64,000 bases of DNA from Nitrosarchaeum koreense MY1 (GTDB lineage Archaea > Thermoproteota > Nitrososphaeria > Nitrososphaerales > Nitrosopumilaceae), in the NCBI RefSeq assembly GCF_000220175.1, contig NZ_AFPU01000001.1, positions 1,461,512 through 1,525,511 of the forward strand. Reading direction: 5' to 3'. Positions within the stretch are counted from its first letter, which is position 1; each line of letters starts with the position of its first letter. The notes below the pieces were generated by a model. It ran no database searches and was not told the origin of the DNA. It saw only the letters and a list, made by a program, of their open reading frames with translations. Shown piece after piece: positions 8,658 through 17,888 of this stretch. The position numbers and the translations under genes are program-made.

Positions 8658-10586
8658 TTTGATCGCTTCTTGAACTTGAGGATAGTGTGCAGGAACTCTA
8701 AACATTCTTCTAATATTCATTGCCAAATTTTCTGATTTTCGTCGTTCTCCGTGATTTACTAGTACTCTACGAAGTTTTGGTCTTAGTCTTTGAACAAATG
8801 ACATTAGCTGATTATAATCGCTGTGTCCACTAAACCCATCTAGTTTTTCAACACTGCAATTAATTGTAACAACTTCTACTTTTCCTTCTTTACCTAACAT
8901 AGTAACTTGTTTTGAACCATCTAATACTCTTCTACCCATAGTTCCATTGACTTGATATGAAACAAACAAGACCTTGTTCTTTTTATCAGGAGCAATATTT
9001 TTGAAATATTCTAAAACAGGTCCACCTTCTAACATTCCAGATGTTGCCAAAATAATACAAGGTGAATTGTCTCGCATAGGTTCTTCTCGTGTATCAGCGT
9101 GCTCAATGTTTGTAAAGTATTCTGAGTCAAATGGATTATCATCAGTTTCTAAGATTTTCTGTTTTAATTCTCTAGCAAGGTATTCAGGATATGCCTCGTG
9201 AATTGCAGAAGCTTCTGAAATCATTCCTTCTGTAAAAACAGGAGCTTCAACCATTTCACCGGATTTCATATAGTGATCAATTACCATCATGATTTCTTGT
9301 GCACGACCGACCGCAGGAATAGGAATGAGAACTTTTCCTCCATCAGCAAGAGTGTTATTTACTGCATTAATGAAAGCAGATTCTACTTCTTGTCTGGTTG
9401 GTTGAATGTCTTCTTTTGCACCGTATGTACTTTCAATTAACAGAGTTTCAACTCTAGGGAAATTCCAACTGGCTGCTTCAAATAAAATACTTTTTCCAAA
9501 TTTAATATCACCGGAATAAACAAAATTATGATCACCATTGCCAATATGAAAGTGACATAAAGCTGAACCTAAAATATGACCTGCATTTGCAAGTACTAAT
9601 TTAATGTCAGGAGAAATATCTGTAACAGTACCATATGGTAAAGTAATTGCTTGTTTCATGATTTGTTTAACATCTCTTTCGGAGTAAATTGGTGTTCTAC
9701 CTTGTGCAGCAGCAACTTTGATTGCATCTAATTGAATAAGATTCATCATGGGTAGTGTTGGTTCTGTACAATAAATTGGTCCTTTATAACCAAATTTACA
9801 CAATGCAGGTAAGAACCCAGTGTGATCTAAGTGTGCATGTCCAATCACTATTGCATCAAGTTCGTCTAAAGTAATATCTAGGAAATCTAATCTAGGAAAA
9901 GAATCCATTGGGTGTTTAGCACCAGGATTTATACCACAATCAACTAGGATTTTACTTTCAGGAGTAGATAAGAGCATACAAGATCTCCCCACTTGACTAA
10001 AACCGCCAAGTGTTATGAGAGATACCTCAGATTTTTGTGCTAATCTAGGTCTAAATATCTCATCTCCAATTTGTTTGAATTGCTTGCTTCGTTCAACAGC
10101 TGTGAGTTTTAGATTTGCATTTATTGTTTGAATAGTACGAGATGGTATTGTAGTTGCTTTTCTTATACGGAGTTTCCAACCTATTTTTTCAGTTATTTCA
10201 GCATGATTGAATTCTTTTGCATCTCTTTGTAGTAACCAAGGTCTTTTAGCTTCAATTGAAACTTCACCTGTAGCAGTATCAAAAAATGCCCCTTGAAAAT
10301 TTGCTTCTTTTGGAATACATTCAGCTAAAATTTTTCTTGCGTCTTCTTCTGATTTTCTAATAGATTCGTCAGTTCGTACAACAATTCTTTTTTTAATTAT
10401 ATTAACAAGATTAGAAATTGTTTCGTTGTTTTCCATCAAATAACGTGGTGAATTTGTATACAACGCAATTCTTGGTCCTTCATATTCAATTTTTGTTACT
10501 TTAGCTTCTTTGGGTATACTTTGCAGTATGATCGCCATCATATTTTGGCTAGGAGGTAATTCTTTTTGTTGCTGTTTTCTTTGCAT
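8649..10586 (-). CDS. aCPSF1/FttA: KH-domain metallo-beta-lactamase/beta-CASP ribonuclease, transcription termination factor
   Basis: A 645-residue endo/exoribonuclease that cleaves nascent RNA after U-rich tracts and drives archaeal transcription termination. N-terminal KH-like domains occupy about residues 1-145. The metallo-beta-lactamase core follows, with the zinc motif HAHLDH at 250-255, and the beta-CASP insert is visible as SGMLEGGPVLEYF and GFSGHSDYNQLM near the C-terminus. The length and order match the universal archaeal aCPSF1. It is probably co-transcribed with psmB, whose stop is 7 bp upstream. The catalytic histidines and aspartates look intact. Confidence 0.97.
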   Translation of the reverse strand: MQRKQQQKELPPSQNMMAIILQSIPKEAKVTKIEYEGPRIALYTNSPRYLMENNETISNLVNIIKKRIVVRTDESIRKSEEDARKILAECIPKEANFQGAFFDTATGEVSIEAKRPWLLQRDAKEFNHAEITEKIGWKLRIRKATTIPSRTIQTINANLKLTAVERSKQFKQIGDEIFRPRLAQKSEVSLITLGGFSQVGRSCMLLSTPESKILVDCGINPGAKHPMDSFPRLDFLDITLDELDAIVIGHAHLDHTGFLPALCKFGYKGPIYCTEPTLPMMNLIQLDAIKVAAAQGRTPIYSERDVKQIMKQAITLPYGTVTDISPDIKLVLANAGHILGSALCHFHIGNGDHNFVYSGDIKFGKSILFEAASWNFPRVETLLIESTYGAKEDIQPTRQEVESAFINAVNNTLADGGKVLIPIPAVGRAQEIMMVIDHYMKSGEMVEAPVFTEGMISEASAIHEAYPEYLARELKQKILETDDNPFDSEYFTNIEHADTREEPMRDNSPCIILATSGMLEGGPVLEYFKNIAPDKKNKVLFVSYQVNGTMGRRVLDGSKQVTMLGKEGKVEVVTINCSVEKLDGFSGHSDYNQLMSFVQRLRPKLRRVLVNHGERRKSENLAMNIRRMFRVPAHYPQVQEAIKLF

Positions 10587-10593
10587 TAAATCA

Positions 10594-11226
10594 CTAAAGT
10601 TCGATGACTGCTTTCTTTTGTTCTTCAGTCAAAAGACGGAATCCGTCTTTATCCATAACTGCGATGTTAATTCCATCGCCAGTACCAATGTTTCTAACTA
10701 TTGCGGCTTTTACTGCTCTTAGAGCAATTTTTTTTGCTTCTTCTACTGTTAGATCTGATCTATATTCTTCTTCTAACAAACCATATGCTACAGGAGAGCC
10801 ACTACCTGTTGTTACATAAGATTTTTGTTCAACTGAACCAAACATGTCGATATTAAATAATGCAGGGCCATTTGCATCATAACCACCAACGAGAATATCT
10901 GCCATGAATGGATAACCACGATTCTGATGAAATATGAGAGAACAGAGTCTAGCAAGAGAATGAATTGAAATCGGTCCCTGTTTTTCTACTCTATGAAGAT
11001 TTGAATGATAACGAAGTATATCCACAATGTTTTGAGCATCTGCTACACCTCCAGCTAAAGTCAAGCCTGCGTGTGCATCAATTTTTTGAATTTTCATAGT
11101 ATTGTTATTTGCAATGAAATATCCAGCACTGGCTCTCATATCAGCGCATAAGACAACACCGTCTTTAGCCTTGATACCTACAGTGGTAGTCCCGTGCAGA
11201 ATTTTTTCTTCAACATTATTTGACAA
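10594..11226 (-). CDS. psmB: Proteasome beta subunit
   Basis: The catalytic subunit of the archaeal 20S proteasome, an Ntn hydrolase of 210 residues. A 12-residue propeptide (MSNNVEEKILHG) ends at the autocleavage site G12/T13, exposing the nucleophile of TTTVGIKAKDGVVLCAD. The active-site lysine falls in KIQKIDAHAGLTLAG, and GSGSPVAYG is also conserved. Archaea often have two beta paralogues; the intact Thr makes this an active one. It lies directly upstream of aCPSF1 and diverges from egsA, sharing a TATA-containing intergenic region. Confidence 0.97.
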   Translation of the reverse strand: MSNNVEEKILHGTTTVGIKAKDGVVLCADMRASAGYFIANNNTMKIQKIDAHAGLTLAGGVADAQNIVDILRYHSNLHRVEKQGPISIHSLARLCSLIFHQNRGYPFMADILVGGYDANGPALFNIDMFGSVEQKSYVTTGSGSPVAYGLLEEEYRSDLTVEEAKKIALRAVKAAIVRNIGTGDGINIAVMDKDGFRLLTEEQKKAVIEL

Positions 11227-11265
11227 AATACACCTATTAGAGATATTAGGAAATGCATGACACCC

Positions 11266-11275
11266 TTTTAAATAA
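11266..11275. promoter_or_regulatory. TATA-like element between divergent psmB and egsA
   Basis: TTTTAAATAA is nearly symmetric. It sits about 31 bp before the egsA ATG (11303) and about 45 bp before the psmB ATG (11226). It fits a TATA box for a near-leaderless egsA transcript and could serve psmB with a short leader. No other strong TATA match was seen in the 76-bp gap. Confidence 0.45.
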
Positions 11276-11302
11276 CTTTTTGTTCCATTGAAATGATAAA
11301 TA

Positions 11303-12367
11303 ATGACAAAAAGTCATGATCGTATGCAGTCGCATACGATGGAACTGCCCAGGCTCATTGAGATTGGGGAGAGAAACATAGGTGATTTTGGAAAGTTTGT
11401 TAATTCTCTCAATAAATCAAAAAGAATTTCGTTAATCAGCGGAACAAATGTAACAAAAATTATTCAGAAAAAAATTGAAAGTTCGTTAAAATCCAATAAA
11501 ATAAAATTTGTTTGGCATATGTCTGGAAACAATACAATTCCAGCCATAAATACGATCCAAAAAGACGTAAAAAAAGATCAAAGTGACTTGATTGTAGGTA
11601 TTGGAGGAGGTCGTTCTGTAGATACTGCTAAAATGATTGCATTTAACCTAGATAAACCGTTTGTAAGCGTACCAACAGCTGCTTCGCACGACGGAATGGC
11701 AAGTCCATTTGTTTCTATTGTTGGCGATAAACCGCACTCAATTGTTGCATCAGCACCGTTAGGAGTATTTGTAGATATTGATATAATTCGTAAAGCGCCT
11801 CCAAAACTTTTAGCTAGTGGTTGCGGTGATCTTATTGCAAATATCATAGCTGTTAAAGATTGGCGGTTAGGACATGAAAAAACAGGTGAGTATTACGGTA
11901 GATATTCTGCAGATTTAGCATTGATGAGTGCAAAGATAGTTATGGAAAATTCAAGTTATTATGCTAAAAACGGACTAGATGTAAGAATAATTGTTGAAGC
12001 ATTGATTAGTGCAGGAGTTGCGTCTTGTATTGCAGGTAGTAGTAGACCGTGTTCAGGAGCAGAACATCTTTTTTCACATGCTTTAGATAAGATTGCACCT
12101 GGAAGAGGTCTTCATGGAGAGAAATGCGGTATTGGTTCTATTATGATGGCAAAGTTACAAGGACAAGATTGGAAAAAAATTGTAAAAACGTTAAAAGATG
12201 TTGGTGCACCAACATCAGCAAAACAAATTGGTTTAAAATCTGAAGAAATTGTAACTGCTCTAATGATTGCACAAGAATTAAGGCCTGAAAGATATACTAT
12301 TTTAAAAGAAATTGAAATGACAGAGAAAAAGGCGTTGAATCTTGCAAAAGTAACTAATGTAATTTGA
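11303..12367 (+). CDS. egsA: sn-glycerol-1-phosphate dehydrogenase
   Basis: It reduces dihydroxyacetone phosphate to sn-glycerol-1-phosphate, the stereochemical hallmark of archaeal membrane lipids. The 354 residues include MELPRLIEIGERN at the start of the core, the nucleotide-binding GIGGGRSVDTAKM, VPTAASHDGMASPF, and zinc ligands in HLFSHALD and HGEKCGIG. A 12-residue leader precedes MELPR, so an internal start at that Met is possible. It diverges from psmB and is convergent with the FKBP gene, 1 bp apart. Confidence 0.97.
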   Translation: MTKSHDRMQSHTMELPRLIEIGERNIGDFGKFVNSLNKSKRISLISGTNVTKIIQKKIESSLKSNKIKFVWHMSGNNTIPAINTIQKDVKKDQSDLIVGIGGGRSVDTAKMIAFNLDKPFVSVPTAASHDGMASPFVSIVGDKPHSIVASAPLGVFVDIDIIRKAPPKLLASGCGDLIANIIAVKDWRLGHEKTGEYYGRYSADLALMSAKIVMENSSYYAKNGLDVRIIVEALISAGVASCIAGSSRPCSGAEHLFSHALDKIAPGRGLHGEKCGIGSIMMAKLQGQDWKKIVKTLKDVGAPTSAKQIGLKSEEIVTALMIAQELRPERYTILKEIEMTEKKALNLAKVTNVI

Positions 12368-12368
12368 T

Positions 12369-13118
12369 TTAAGCTGTTTTTGGTTCTGGTGTTTTTTCTT
12401 CTTTGGTTTCAGCTTTCTTTGTTTGAGTTTGTTTGTTGAGATGTGTTTCAATAAAGTTAATTTTCTCTAATGATGGAACAAATTTGAAAATATCTAATTG
12501 TATGAAGTGTTTCATTATTTGAAGTCCATCAGCTCGTAGTATTTCTTCAGGAATTGTAATGTTTACTTCTTTATCTTTTAATTCAAATGCAATCTTTGAA
12601 TCTTCTAGTGGCAGTCTATTTTTTAGAATTCCATCGACTTTATCATTTGGAGTTTCAAGTGATTTTACTACATTAACATCATAAAGAATTGTTTTCCCTG
12701 CATATCTATGATTATAATCGATTTGGACTCTTCCTGAGCCAATATATCTTATAATTCCTCTCTTATTGTCAACTTCAATTGTATCACCTACAGAAACTTT
12801 TTCAGCGTCTTCACCAAGCTTTCTAATTGGAATCATTCTAACTTTACCAGAATCACGTTCGCCAAATCCCTTGTCAGGTGTAACTTCAATTGTGAGTTTA
12901 TCACCTACTGAAGTTTTAGCTAATGCTTCATCTAATCCTTTGAGAACAGGATATGATACTTCGCCAATTGAAACAAGCTTTGGTTGATATTTTACATTTG
13001 ATTCATGAATAGAATGTTTTTTTGCATCTTCTTCAATAGTAGTATCAAAAACCTCTGCATTATCTTTAACCTTAGCAGTATAATCAATTAGTATCAATGA
13101 ACCTTTATTGAAAGTCAA
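12369..13118 (-). CDS. FKBP-type peptidyl-prolyl isomerase with extended C-terminus
   Basis: 249 residues. An archaeal SlyD-type FKBP domain occupies about the first 150 residues (LILIDYTAKVKDNAEVFDTT, the insert-in-flap region HRYAGKTILYDVNV). An extra domain of about 80 residues and a charged, repetitive tail (KKAETKEEKTPEPKTA) follow. It catalyses prolyl cis/trans isomerisation and chaperones nascent or stressed proteins in the cytoplasm. The long form with a C-terminal domain is known in archaea. It stands alone, convergent with egsA. Confidence 0.92.
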   Translation of the reverse strand: MTFNKGSLILIDYTAKVKDNAEVFDTTIEEDAKKHSIHESNVKYQPKLVSIGEVSYPVLKGLDEALAKTSVGDKLTIEVTPDKGFGERDSGKVRMIPIRKLGEDAEKVSVGDTIEVDNKRGIIRYIGSGRVQIDYNHRYAGKTILYDVNVVKSLETPNDKVDGILKNRLPLEDSKIAFELKDKEVNITIPEEILRADGLQIMKHFIQLDIFKFVPSLEKINFIETHLNKQTQTKKAETKEEKTPEPKTA

Positions 13119-13159
13119 TGTGATCGGTCTCGAATTTCCTTATATTAAGTTAACATGGA

Positions 13160-14305
13160 TTAGAGAGCTTTTAGTTTTTCTTCAGCTGTTTTGAGACCTG
13201 CTTGGGCATCTGCATCATAACCCATCATTGCCAATGTTGATGAAATTGCAGATATTGTTCTCATAACATGATATTTGTTAACTTCTCCCATACATCCTAC
13301 TCTGAAAACTTTACCTTTGAGATTTCCAAATCCTCCAGCTACCAACACTCTGAATTTTTCAGCTAGTGTATCTCTGAAAATTTTGTCTTCTAGACCATCT
13401 AGATAATTTAATGCAATAATGGATATTGATCGGTCTTCTTTTTTGGCAAATGGTGTTAGGCCTATTGCACTTAAACCAGAATATAGTGCATCAGAACAAA
13501 TCTTATGTCGTTTGAATACATGTTCAAGTCCTTCTTCTAACATAATGGATAATGCTTCTCTATATGCATAAAGTAAAGGCAATGCTGGAGTAAATGGAGT
13601 ATGTTTTGATTCTTCATAATATTTGAAATACCTTGCTAAATTGAAATACATTGTAGGTGGAGGGTTAGCAATCATGTATTTTTTGGCTTTAGCACTAATA
13701 GATATTGGAGAAATCCCAGGAGGTGCAGCGATTGCTTTTTGTGCACCAGTCATACATACGTCAATATTCCATTTATCAACTGGAAGATTAACACCGCCAA
13801 GTATAGAAACAGAATCTACAACATACATTGCATCGTTACGTGATGTTAAATCAGATATTCGATCAAGATAATTTACCATTGTTCCTGTAGATGTTTCATT
13901 ATGAACAACATAGAATGCTTTGACATCTTTGTTATTATCAAAAGCTTCTTTTATTTTATCAAAAGTTGCATTTTCTCCAGGAGGGGTTTGAAGTTTAATT
14001 ACATGAGCTCCTTGAGCTTCAATTAGTTCTGCAAGTCTACCGCTAAATTCTCCATTTACAGGAATTATGATTTTATCGCCTTTTTTGACAATATTAATTA
14101 CGCTTGCTTCTACTGCTCCAGTTCCTGAGGCAGATAATGCAACTATATCATTTTTAGTTTGAAAAACTTGTTGTGTTTTTTCAACTACATCTGTGTATAA
14201 TTCAACAAAGTCATCACTTCTATGATTAATTATTGGAGCAAGCATTGCTCTCATAACTCTATCAGGTACATTGGTAGGACCAGGAAGCATTGACAAATAT
14301 TCCAA
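13160..14305 (-). CDS. Class V aminotransferase (alanine/serine--glyoxylate type)
   Basis: A PLP-dependent enzyme of 381 residues with the N-terminal signature LPGPTNVPDRVMRAM, SGTGAVEASV (phosphate-binding turn), and the PLP lysine at K190 within TGAQKAIAAPPG. The C-terminus holds RVGCMGEVNKYHVMR, typical of AGXT/SPT. The likely reaction is transamination between glyoxylate and alanine or serine, feeding glycine/serine metabolism. A phosphonate-pathway aminotransferase is a less likely reading. It runs in the same direction as the NMN adenylyltransferase 43 bp upstream. Confidence 0.9.
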   Translation of the reverse strand: MEYLSMLPGPTNVPDRVMRAMLAPIINHRSDDFVELYTDVVEKTQQVFQTKNDIVALSASGTGAVEASVINIVKKGDKIIIPVNGEFSGRLAELIEAQGAHVIKLQTPPGENATFDKIKEAFDNNKDVKAFYVVHNETSTGTMVNYLDRISDLTSRNDAMYVVDSVSILGGVNLPVDKWNIDVCMTGAQKAIAAPPGISPISISAKAKKYMIANPPPTMYFNLARYFKYYEESKHTPFTPALPLLYAYREALSIMLEEGLEHVFKRHKICSDALYSGLSAIGLTPFAKKEDRSISIIALNYLDGLEDKIFRDTLAEKFRVLVAGGFGNLKGKVFRVGCMGEVNKYHVMRTISAISSTLAMMGYDADAQAGLKTAEEKLKAL

Positions 14306-14348
14306 TTTTATATCTCCATCGTAGCTTTCTAATGAGGTTTATTTATAA

Positions 14349-14843
14349 TTAGAGATTTTTCAATCGTTGTTTACCACTAATTTTATTCAAAAAATGTTTA
14401 GTTCCTTCAGGAACAAGATCCTCCCATTTTTGATCGGATATTATCATATTTCGAATATTTGTTCCGGAGAGAACATTTCTTTTAACAAATGGAATTGACA
14501 GTACTGTAACATTACGTTTTGAATAAAGATGTCTAGTTAATTCATCATTAGTAAAAATAATATCAAATTTTGGAACTATTGTATTGATAAGTTCAATCCA
14601 TTTAATGTGATTATCCAGATCTGGAATGAAATAGATTTGGATTCTTTGTTTCATAGAATCATCAATTGAAGATAAAATCATTTCTTTTCGTTCTTCAGCA
14701 GAAAATGGATTGTTTTTATCTAAAGATTTATTGGAACTGCCTAATCCTACCCATAATTTATCAACTTTGGATAATGCAAAATGTAAAGCATCTAAATGAC
14801 CTAAGTGAAATGGTTGAAATCTCCCTATTAGTAATCCATTCAT
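14349..14843 (-). CDS. Nicotinamide-nucleotide adenylyltransferase
   Basis: It transfers AMP from ATP to NMN, completing NAD synthesis. The 164-residue protein has the nucleotidyltransferase motifs GRFQPFHLGHLDAL (HxGH) at residues 7-20 and LSGTNIRNMI near residue 130, in the place of the usual ISxTxxR. Its length fits the archaeal NMNAT (COG1056). It diverges from rtcA, and the gap holds AT-rich promoter-like sequence. Confidence 0.92.
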   Translation of the reverse strand: MNGLLIGRFQPFHLGHLDALHFALSKVDKLWVGLGSSNKSLDKNNPFSAEERKEMILSSIDDSMKQRIQIYFIPDLDNHIKWIELINTIVPKFDIIFTNDELTRHLYSKRNVTVLSIPFVKRNVLSGTNIRNMIISDQKWEDLVPEGTKHFLNKISGKQRLKNL

Positions 14844-14907
14844 ACAAAATAATTAGATAATTTCTTTTTAAAAAACTATCATAAAGTGCTGTATATCAAG
14901 AAAATAC

Positions 14908-15930
14908 ATGGAATTTCTAAAAATTAATGGTGAATTTGGTGAGGGCGGAGGACAAATAATTCGCACTGCAATTACATTATCATGTATTACAAAACGATCT
15001 GTAATAATAGAAAATATAAGAAAAAATAGGAATGTTCCAGGATTAAGACCGCAACATCTTACAGCAATTAAAATTCTACAAAAAATTTGTGATGCAGATG
15101 TAGAAGGAGCACAAATAGGATCAACAAGTTTAAAATTCATTCCAGGAAATGTCAAAAGTTGTAATCTAATTGAAGATGTTGGAACTGCAGGAAGTATATC
15201 TCTCATACTACAAGTATTGATTCCAGTAGCTGCAATATGTCAAAAAAAAATAAATTTAACAATCAAAGGAGGTACAGATACTCTTTGGAGTCCTACAATT
15301 GATTATACTCAATATGTTTTGAAAGAAGCATATTCTAGAATGGGAATTAAATTTTCAATGAAAGTAATCAAACGTGGTTATTATCCTAAAGGTGGTGGAG
15401 AAATAAATTTGGAAGTTTTACCATCCAAAGTAAAATCAATTACACTAAATCAAAGAAAAACAAGAAATGTAAAATTATTTTGTTCATTTTCTAATTTACC
15501 AAATGAATTAATAAAAAGAAATGTGGAAAGTTTTGAAAAAAAATTAATTGAAAAAAAATTTAATGTTCAATCTCAAATTAATGAAGAAATTGCTATTGAT
15601 TCAGGAGCATCTTTGTTGATTTATAGTATTGATGACGAATCAATAAATGGAATTGATTCAATTTTTGATAAAAAAACTGAACAATTTAATTTGGATCTAG
15701 AAAGTTTTATTAAAAATAATCTTGGTGTTGATGAACGACTAGCAGACATGCTTGTTTTACCAGCATGTCTTACTAACGAAATGACAATTTTTAGAGTTAA
15801 AAATATTTCAAAACATTTAGAGACAAATTTGTTTGTGGCTTCAAAAATAACTGGTTGTAAATATGGAGTAGGTAAACTAAATGATGGTTTTGAGATTAGA
15901 ATTGAAGGTATTTCATACGCCAGCATCTAG
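14908..15930 (+). CDS. rtcA: RNA 3'-terminal phosphate cyclase
   Basis: It converts RNA 3'-phosphates to 2',3'-cyclic phosphates through an RtcA-AMP intermediate. The 340 residues carry GEFGEGGGQIIRTAITLS near the N-terminus, RNVPGLRPQHL, and a C-terminal SKHLETNLFVAS that holds the expected catalytic histidine. The segment between residues 170 and 260 is Lys/Asn rich and variable. Its 3' end overlaps the convergent CopD-like gene by 18 bp. The window also has thpR, another cyclic-phosphate enzyme, at 55070. Confidence 0.95.
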   Translation: MEFLKINGEFGEGGGQIIRTAITLSCITKRSVIIENIRKNRNVPGLRPQHLTAIKILQKICDADVEGAQIGSTSLKFIPGNVKSCNLIEDVGTAGSISLILQVLIPVAAICQKKINLTIKGGTDTLWSPTIDYTQYVLKEAYSRMGIKFSMKVIKRGYYPKGGGEINLEVLPSKVKSITLNQRKTRNVKLFCSFSNLPNELIKRNVESFEKKLIEKKFNVQSQINEEIAIDSGASLLIYSIDDESINGIDSIFDKKTEQFNLDLESFIKNNLGVDERLADMLVLPACLTNEMTIFRVKNISKHLETNLFVASKITGCKYGVGKLNDGFEIRIEGISYASI

Positions 15931-16410
15931 TAATGATGCAAAAAATAGAATTGCTACAGATAGGATTACAGTAATTTCTCCAAGTATGATGATTTTTTTT
16001 CTTAGTTTTTGAATTTGTTGAGTTGACATTTGTTTTGACATTATTTTTTCTTCTACATCTTTTCTAATTACTCTAACATGAATGATATATGTAATGATCA
16101 ATGCTATGACTAAAATTATTTTTATAATAAGAAAATTACCATAGCTTGTTGCCATTAACAGATCAGGTTTACTCAACAATACATGTGAATTGTATAATCC
16201 AGTTCCCATTAAAATAATTAATGACGGTACAGCAATTTTGTTAAATCTCTTACCAACTTTAATCATAATTTGTAATCTTTCTTCAATTGAACCATACATT
16301 GTTTTTAGAAGTGGTGAAAAAACAATTCCAATAAAAAGAGAACCGCCCACCCAGATTGCAGCTGCAAGAAGATGAATCCACATAATTATTGCTTGTTCTA
16401 ATGGAGTCAT
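15913..16410 (-). CDS. CopD-like four-helix membrane protein
   Basis: 165 residues with four hydrophobic helices. The first contains IMWIHLLAAAIWVGGSLFIG, the pattern of the CopD/DUF2269-type copper-resistance or haem-like membrane family, with a conserved His and Trp. The C-terminal helix (VILSVAILFFASLLDAGV) is followed directly by the stop. The family is linked to copper import or resistance, which suits a copper-dependent ammonia oxidiser, but the role here is inferred. It overlaps the tail of rtcA by 18 bp. Confidence 0.75.
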   Translation of the reverse strand: MTPLEQAIIMWIHLLAAAIWVGGSLFIGIVFSPLLKTMYGSIEERLQIMIKVGKRFNKIAVPSLIILMGTGLYNSHVLLSKPDLLMATSYGNFLIIKIILVIALIITYIIHVRVIRKDVEEKIMSKQMSTQQIQKLRKKIIILGEITVILSVAILFFASLLDAGV

Positions 16411-16492
16411 ACTGTTTCATATTTCAAATCAAATATTATGTATTTGGATCTTGACAACGTTTTTTAGTTGTTCATAATCTGATATCATTGAA

Positions 16493-16987
16493 TTGGGATT
16501 ACAAAGTAAAATGATAGTGTATGCTTCTATAGCAGGATTATTTGGATTAATGGGCATAATCATCTGGTATGCCAGTCTTGATAATTCACAGTTAGAACAA
16601 GTTGAAATTCAATTATCTAGTGTAGAAGTAAAAGACGTTAATTCAATTGAAAATTCTGCAAAATTAGAAATTGTTTTTCTTGTAAAAAATCCAAGTGAAA
16701 AAACTTTTACAGTTCCTGTGATTGGATACCAGCTTTATGCAGATGATCAATTGTTGGGTTCTGGTCAATATTCCACTGAAGATATTGCCATGCCTGGTAG
16801 GGCAGTGTTTTATCCGGATTCAGAAATTCCATTGAAAAACACTTTCGTTTTAATAAAATCTGAATTAAATTCAGAAATATATCAAGCGGTTTTGGATGGC
16901 AGGATCAATAGTTTTAGTGCTGAAGGAATCATAACTACAGAAACGTCTTGGAGCTTGATAGAAAAAGAATTCAAGTCTTCAACTTAA
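16493..16987 (+). CDS. Membrane-anchored LEA14-like beta-sandwich protein
   Basis: 164 residues from a TTG at 16493; the ATG at 16511 (residue 7) is an alternative. One N-terminal membrane helix (MIVYASIAGLFGLMGIIIWYA) leads to a soluble beta-rich domain outside the cell (VEVKDVNSIENSAKLEIVFLV, then KNPSEKTFTVPVIGYQLY). This resembles the LEA14/WHy fold seen in many thaumarchaeal anchored proteins. Function is unknown. A similar architecture occurs at 22778. Confidence 0.7.
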   Translation: MGLQSKMIVYASIAGLFGLMGIIIWYASLDNSQLEQVEIQLSSVEVKDVNSIENSAKLEIVFLVKNPSEKTFTVPVIGYQLYADDQLLGSGQYSTEDIAMPGRAVFYPDSEIPLKNTFVLIKSELNSEIYQAVLDGRINSFSAEGIITTETSWSLIEKEFKSST

Positions 16988-16996
16988 GTTAAAGAG

Positions 16997-17070
16997 TGGG
17001 CCGAGTGAGATTCGAACTCACGATCACTGCCATGTCGGGGCAGTATCCTAACCGGCTAGACTACCGGCCC
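16997..17070 (-). tRNA. tRNA-Val (anticodon GAC)
   Basis: It folds as a 74-nt cloverleaf on the minus strand: acceptor GGGCCGG/TCGGCCC (one G-U), D arm GTCT/GGAT, anticodon stem CTGCC/GGCAG, five-base variable loop TGATC, T arm GTGAG-TTCGAAT-CTCAC, and discriminator A73. The anticodon loop reads CCGACAT, giving GAC for valine. Position 33 is C instead of the nearly universal U. CCA is not encoded, so the nucleotidyltransferase at 55609 must add it. There is no intron. Confidence 0.93.
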
Positions 17071-17153
17071 ATTGAAGTAAAAGATTAGGTGCAGGCATTA
17101 TTAACGTTTAACAAAAGAAAGGATTGAATAAAAAGAAGGAAGACGGTTAAGAG

Positions 17154-17864
17154 TTGACAGAAGATTTTACAGAAGAGGAAAAAAAAGGCCTCTATAAGGC
17201 AATTTATTCTAGAAGAGATGTTAGATCACATTTTACATCAAGATCTATTGATGATGATATTTTAGCTAGAATTCTAAATGCAGCACATCATGCACCGTCT
17301 GTTGGTTTTTCTCAGCCATGGAATTTTATTTTGATAAAAGAAATGATTACAAAAAAGAAGATAAAAAATTCATTTGAACAAGAAAAAAGTCGTTCATCAA
17401 AATTAATTGAAGAGCCCAAAAGATCAAAATATCTTTCGTTTAAACTTGAAGGAATTTTAGAATCTCCTATTAATCTATGTGTAACATATGATCCAACTAA
17501 ATTTGGTCCATTTGTGATTGGTAGAACAAGTATTCCTGAAGCAGGGTTATACAGTGTATGCTGTGCAGTTCAAAACTTATGGCTTGCTGCAAGAACTGAA
17601 GGAATTGGACTTGGATGGGTAAGCATTCTTTCAAATGATGCACTTAAGGAAGTTTTAGAATTACCAGAACATGTTGTTCCGATAGCATATCTATGTTTGG
17701 GATATGTAGATGAATTTGCACAAAAACCAGATCTTGAAACTGCAGGATGGCTTCCAAGACTTGATCTGAAGGATGTAGTATATTTTGAAAAATGGCAAGA
17801 TACTGAGAATACAGAATGGAATCAAATTCAAGAGATGATCAAAACTAATCTTGATTACGCTTAA
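17154..17864 (+). CDS. bluB: 5,6-dimethylbenzimidazole synthase (BluB), nitroreductase fold
   Basis: It cleaves reduced FMN with O2 to make 5,6-dimethylbenzimidazole, the lower ligand of cobalamin. The 236 residues carry the BluB signatures YSRRDVRSHF, AAHHAPSVGFSQPWNF and the C-terminal IAYLCLGYVDEFAQKPDLET followed by GW. The start is a TTG at 17154, since no upstream ATG lies in frame. With cobJ at 29212 it indicates cobalamin synthesis by this organism, as reported for ammonia-oxidising archaea. The stop codon overlaps the TATA element of the next tRNA. Confidence 0.92.
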   Translation: MTEDFTEEEKKGLYKAIYSRRDVRSHFTSRSIDDDILARILNAAHHAPSVGFSQPWNFILIKEMITKKKIKNSFEQEKSRSSKLIEEPKRSKYLSFKLEGILESPINLCVTYDPTKFGPFVIGRTSIPEAGLYSVCCAVQNLWLAARTEGIGLGWVSILSNDALKEVLELPEHVVPIAYLCLGYVDEFAQKPDLETAGWLPRLDLKDVVYFEKWQDTENTEWNQIQEMIKTNLDYA

Positions 17865-17869
17865 ATAAT
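17860..17869 (+). promoter_or_regulatory. TATA element of tRNA-Arg, overlapping the bluB stop codon
   Basis: CTTAAATAAT is centred about 25 bp before the mature 5' end of the tRNA at 17889, as expected for an archaeal Pol promoter. It includes the bluB TAA at 17862-17864, so the coding end and promoter share bases. Confidence 0.5.
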
Positions 17870-17888
17870 TACAAATGTTTTTTTTGCT

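Noticed and set aside
16997-17070. tRNA-Asp instead of tRNA-Val
   Set aside because: Asp would need GUC as anticodon; the loop CCGACAT gives GAC, and shifting the stem breaks pairing.
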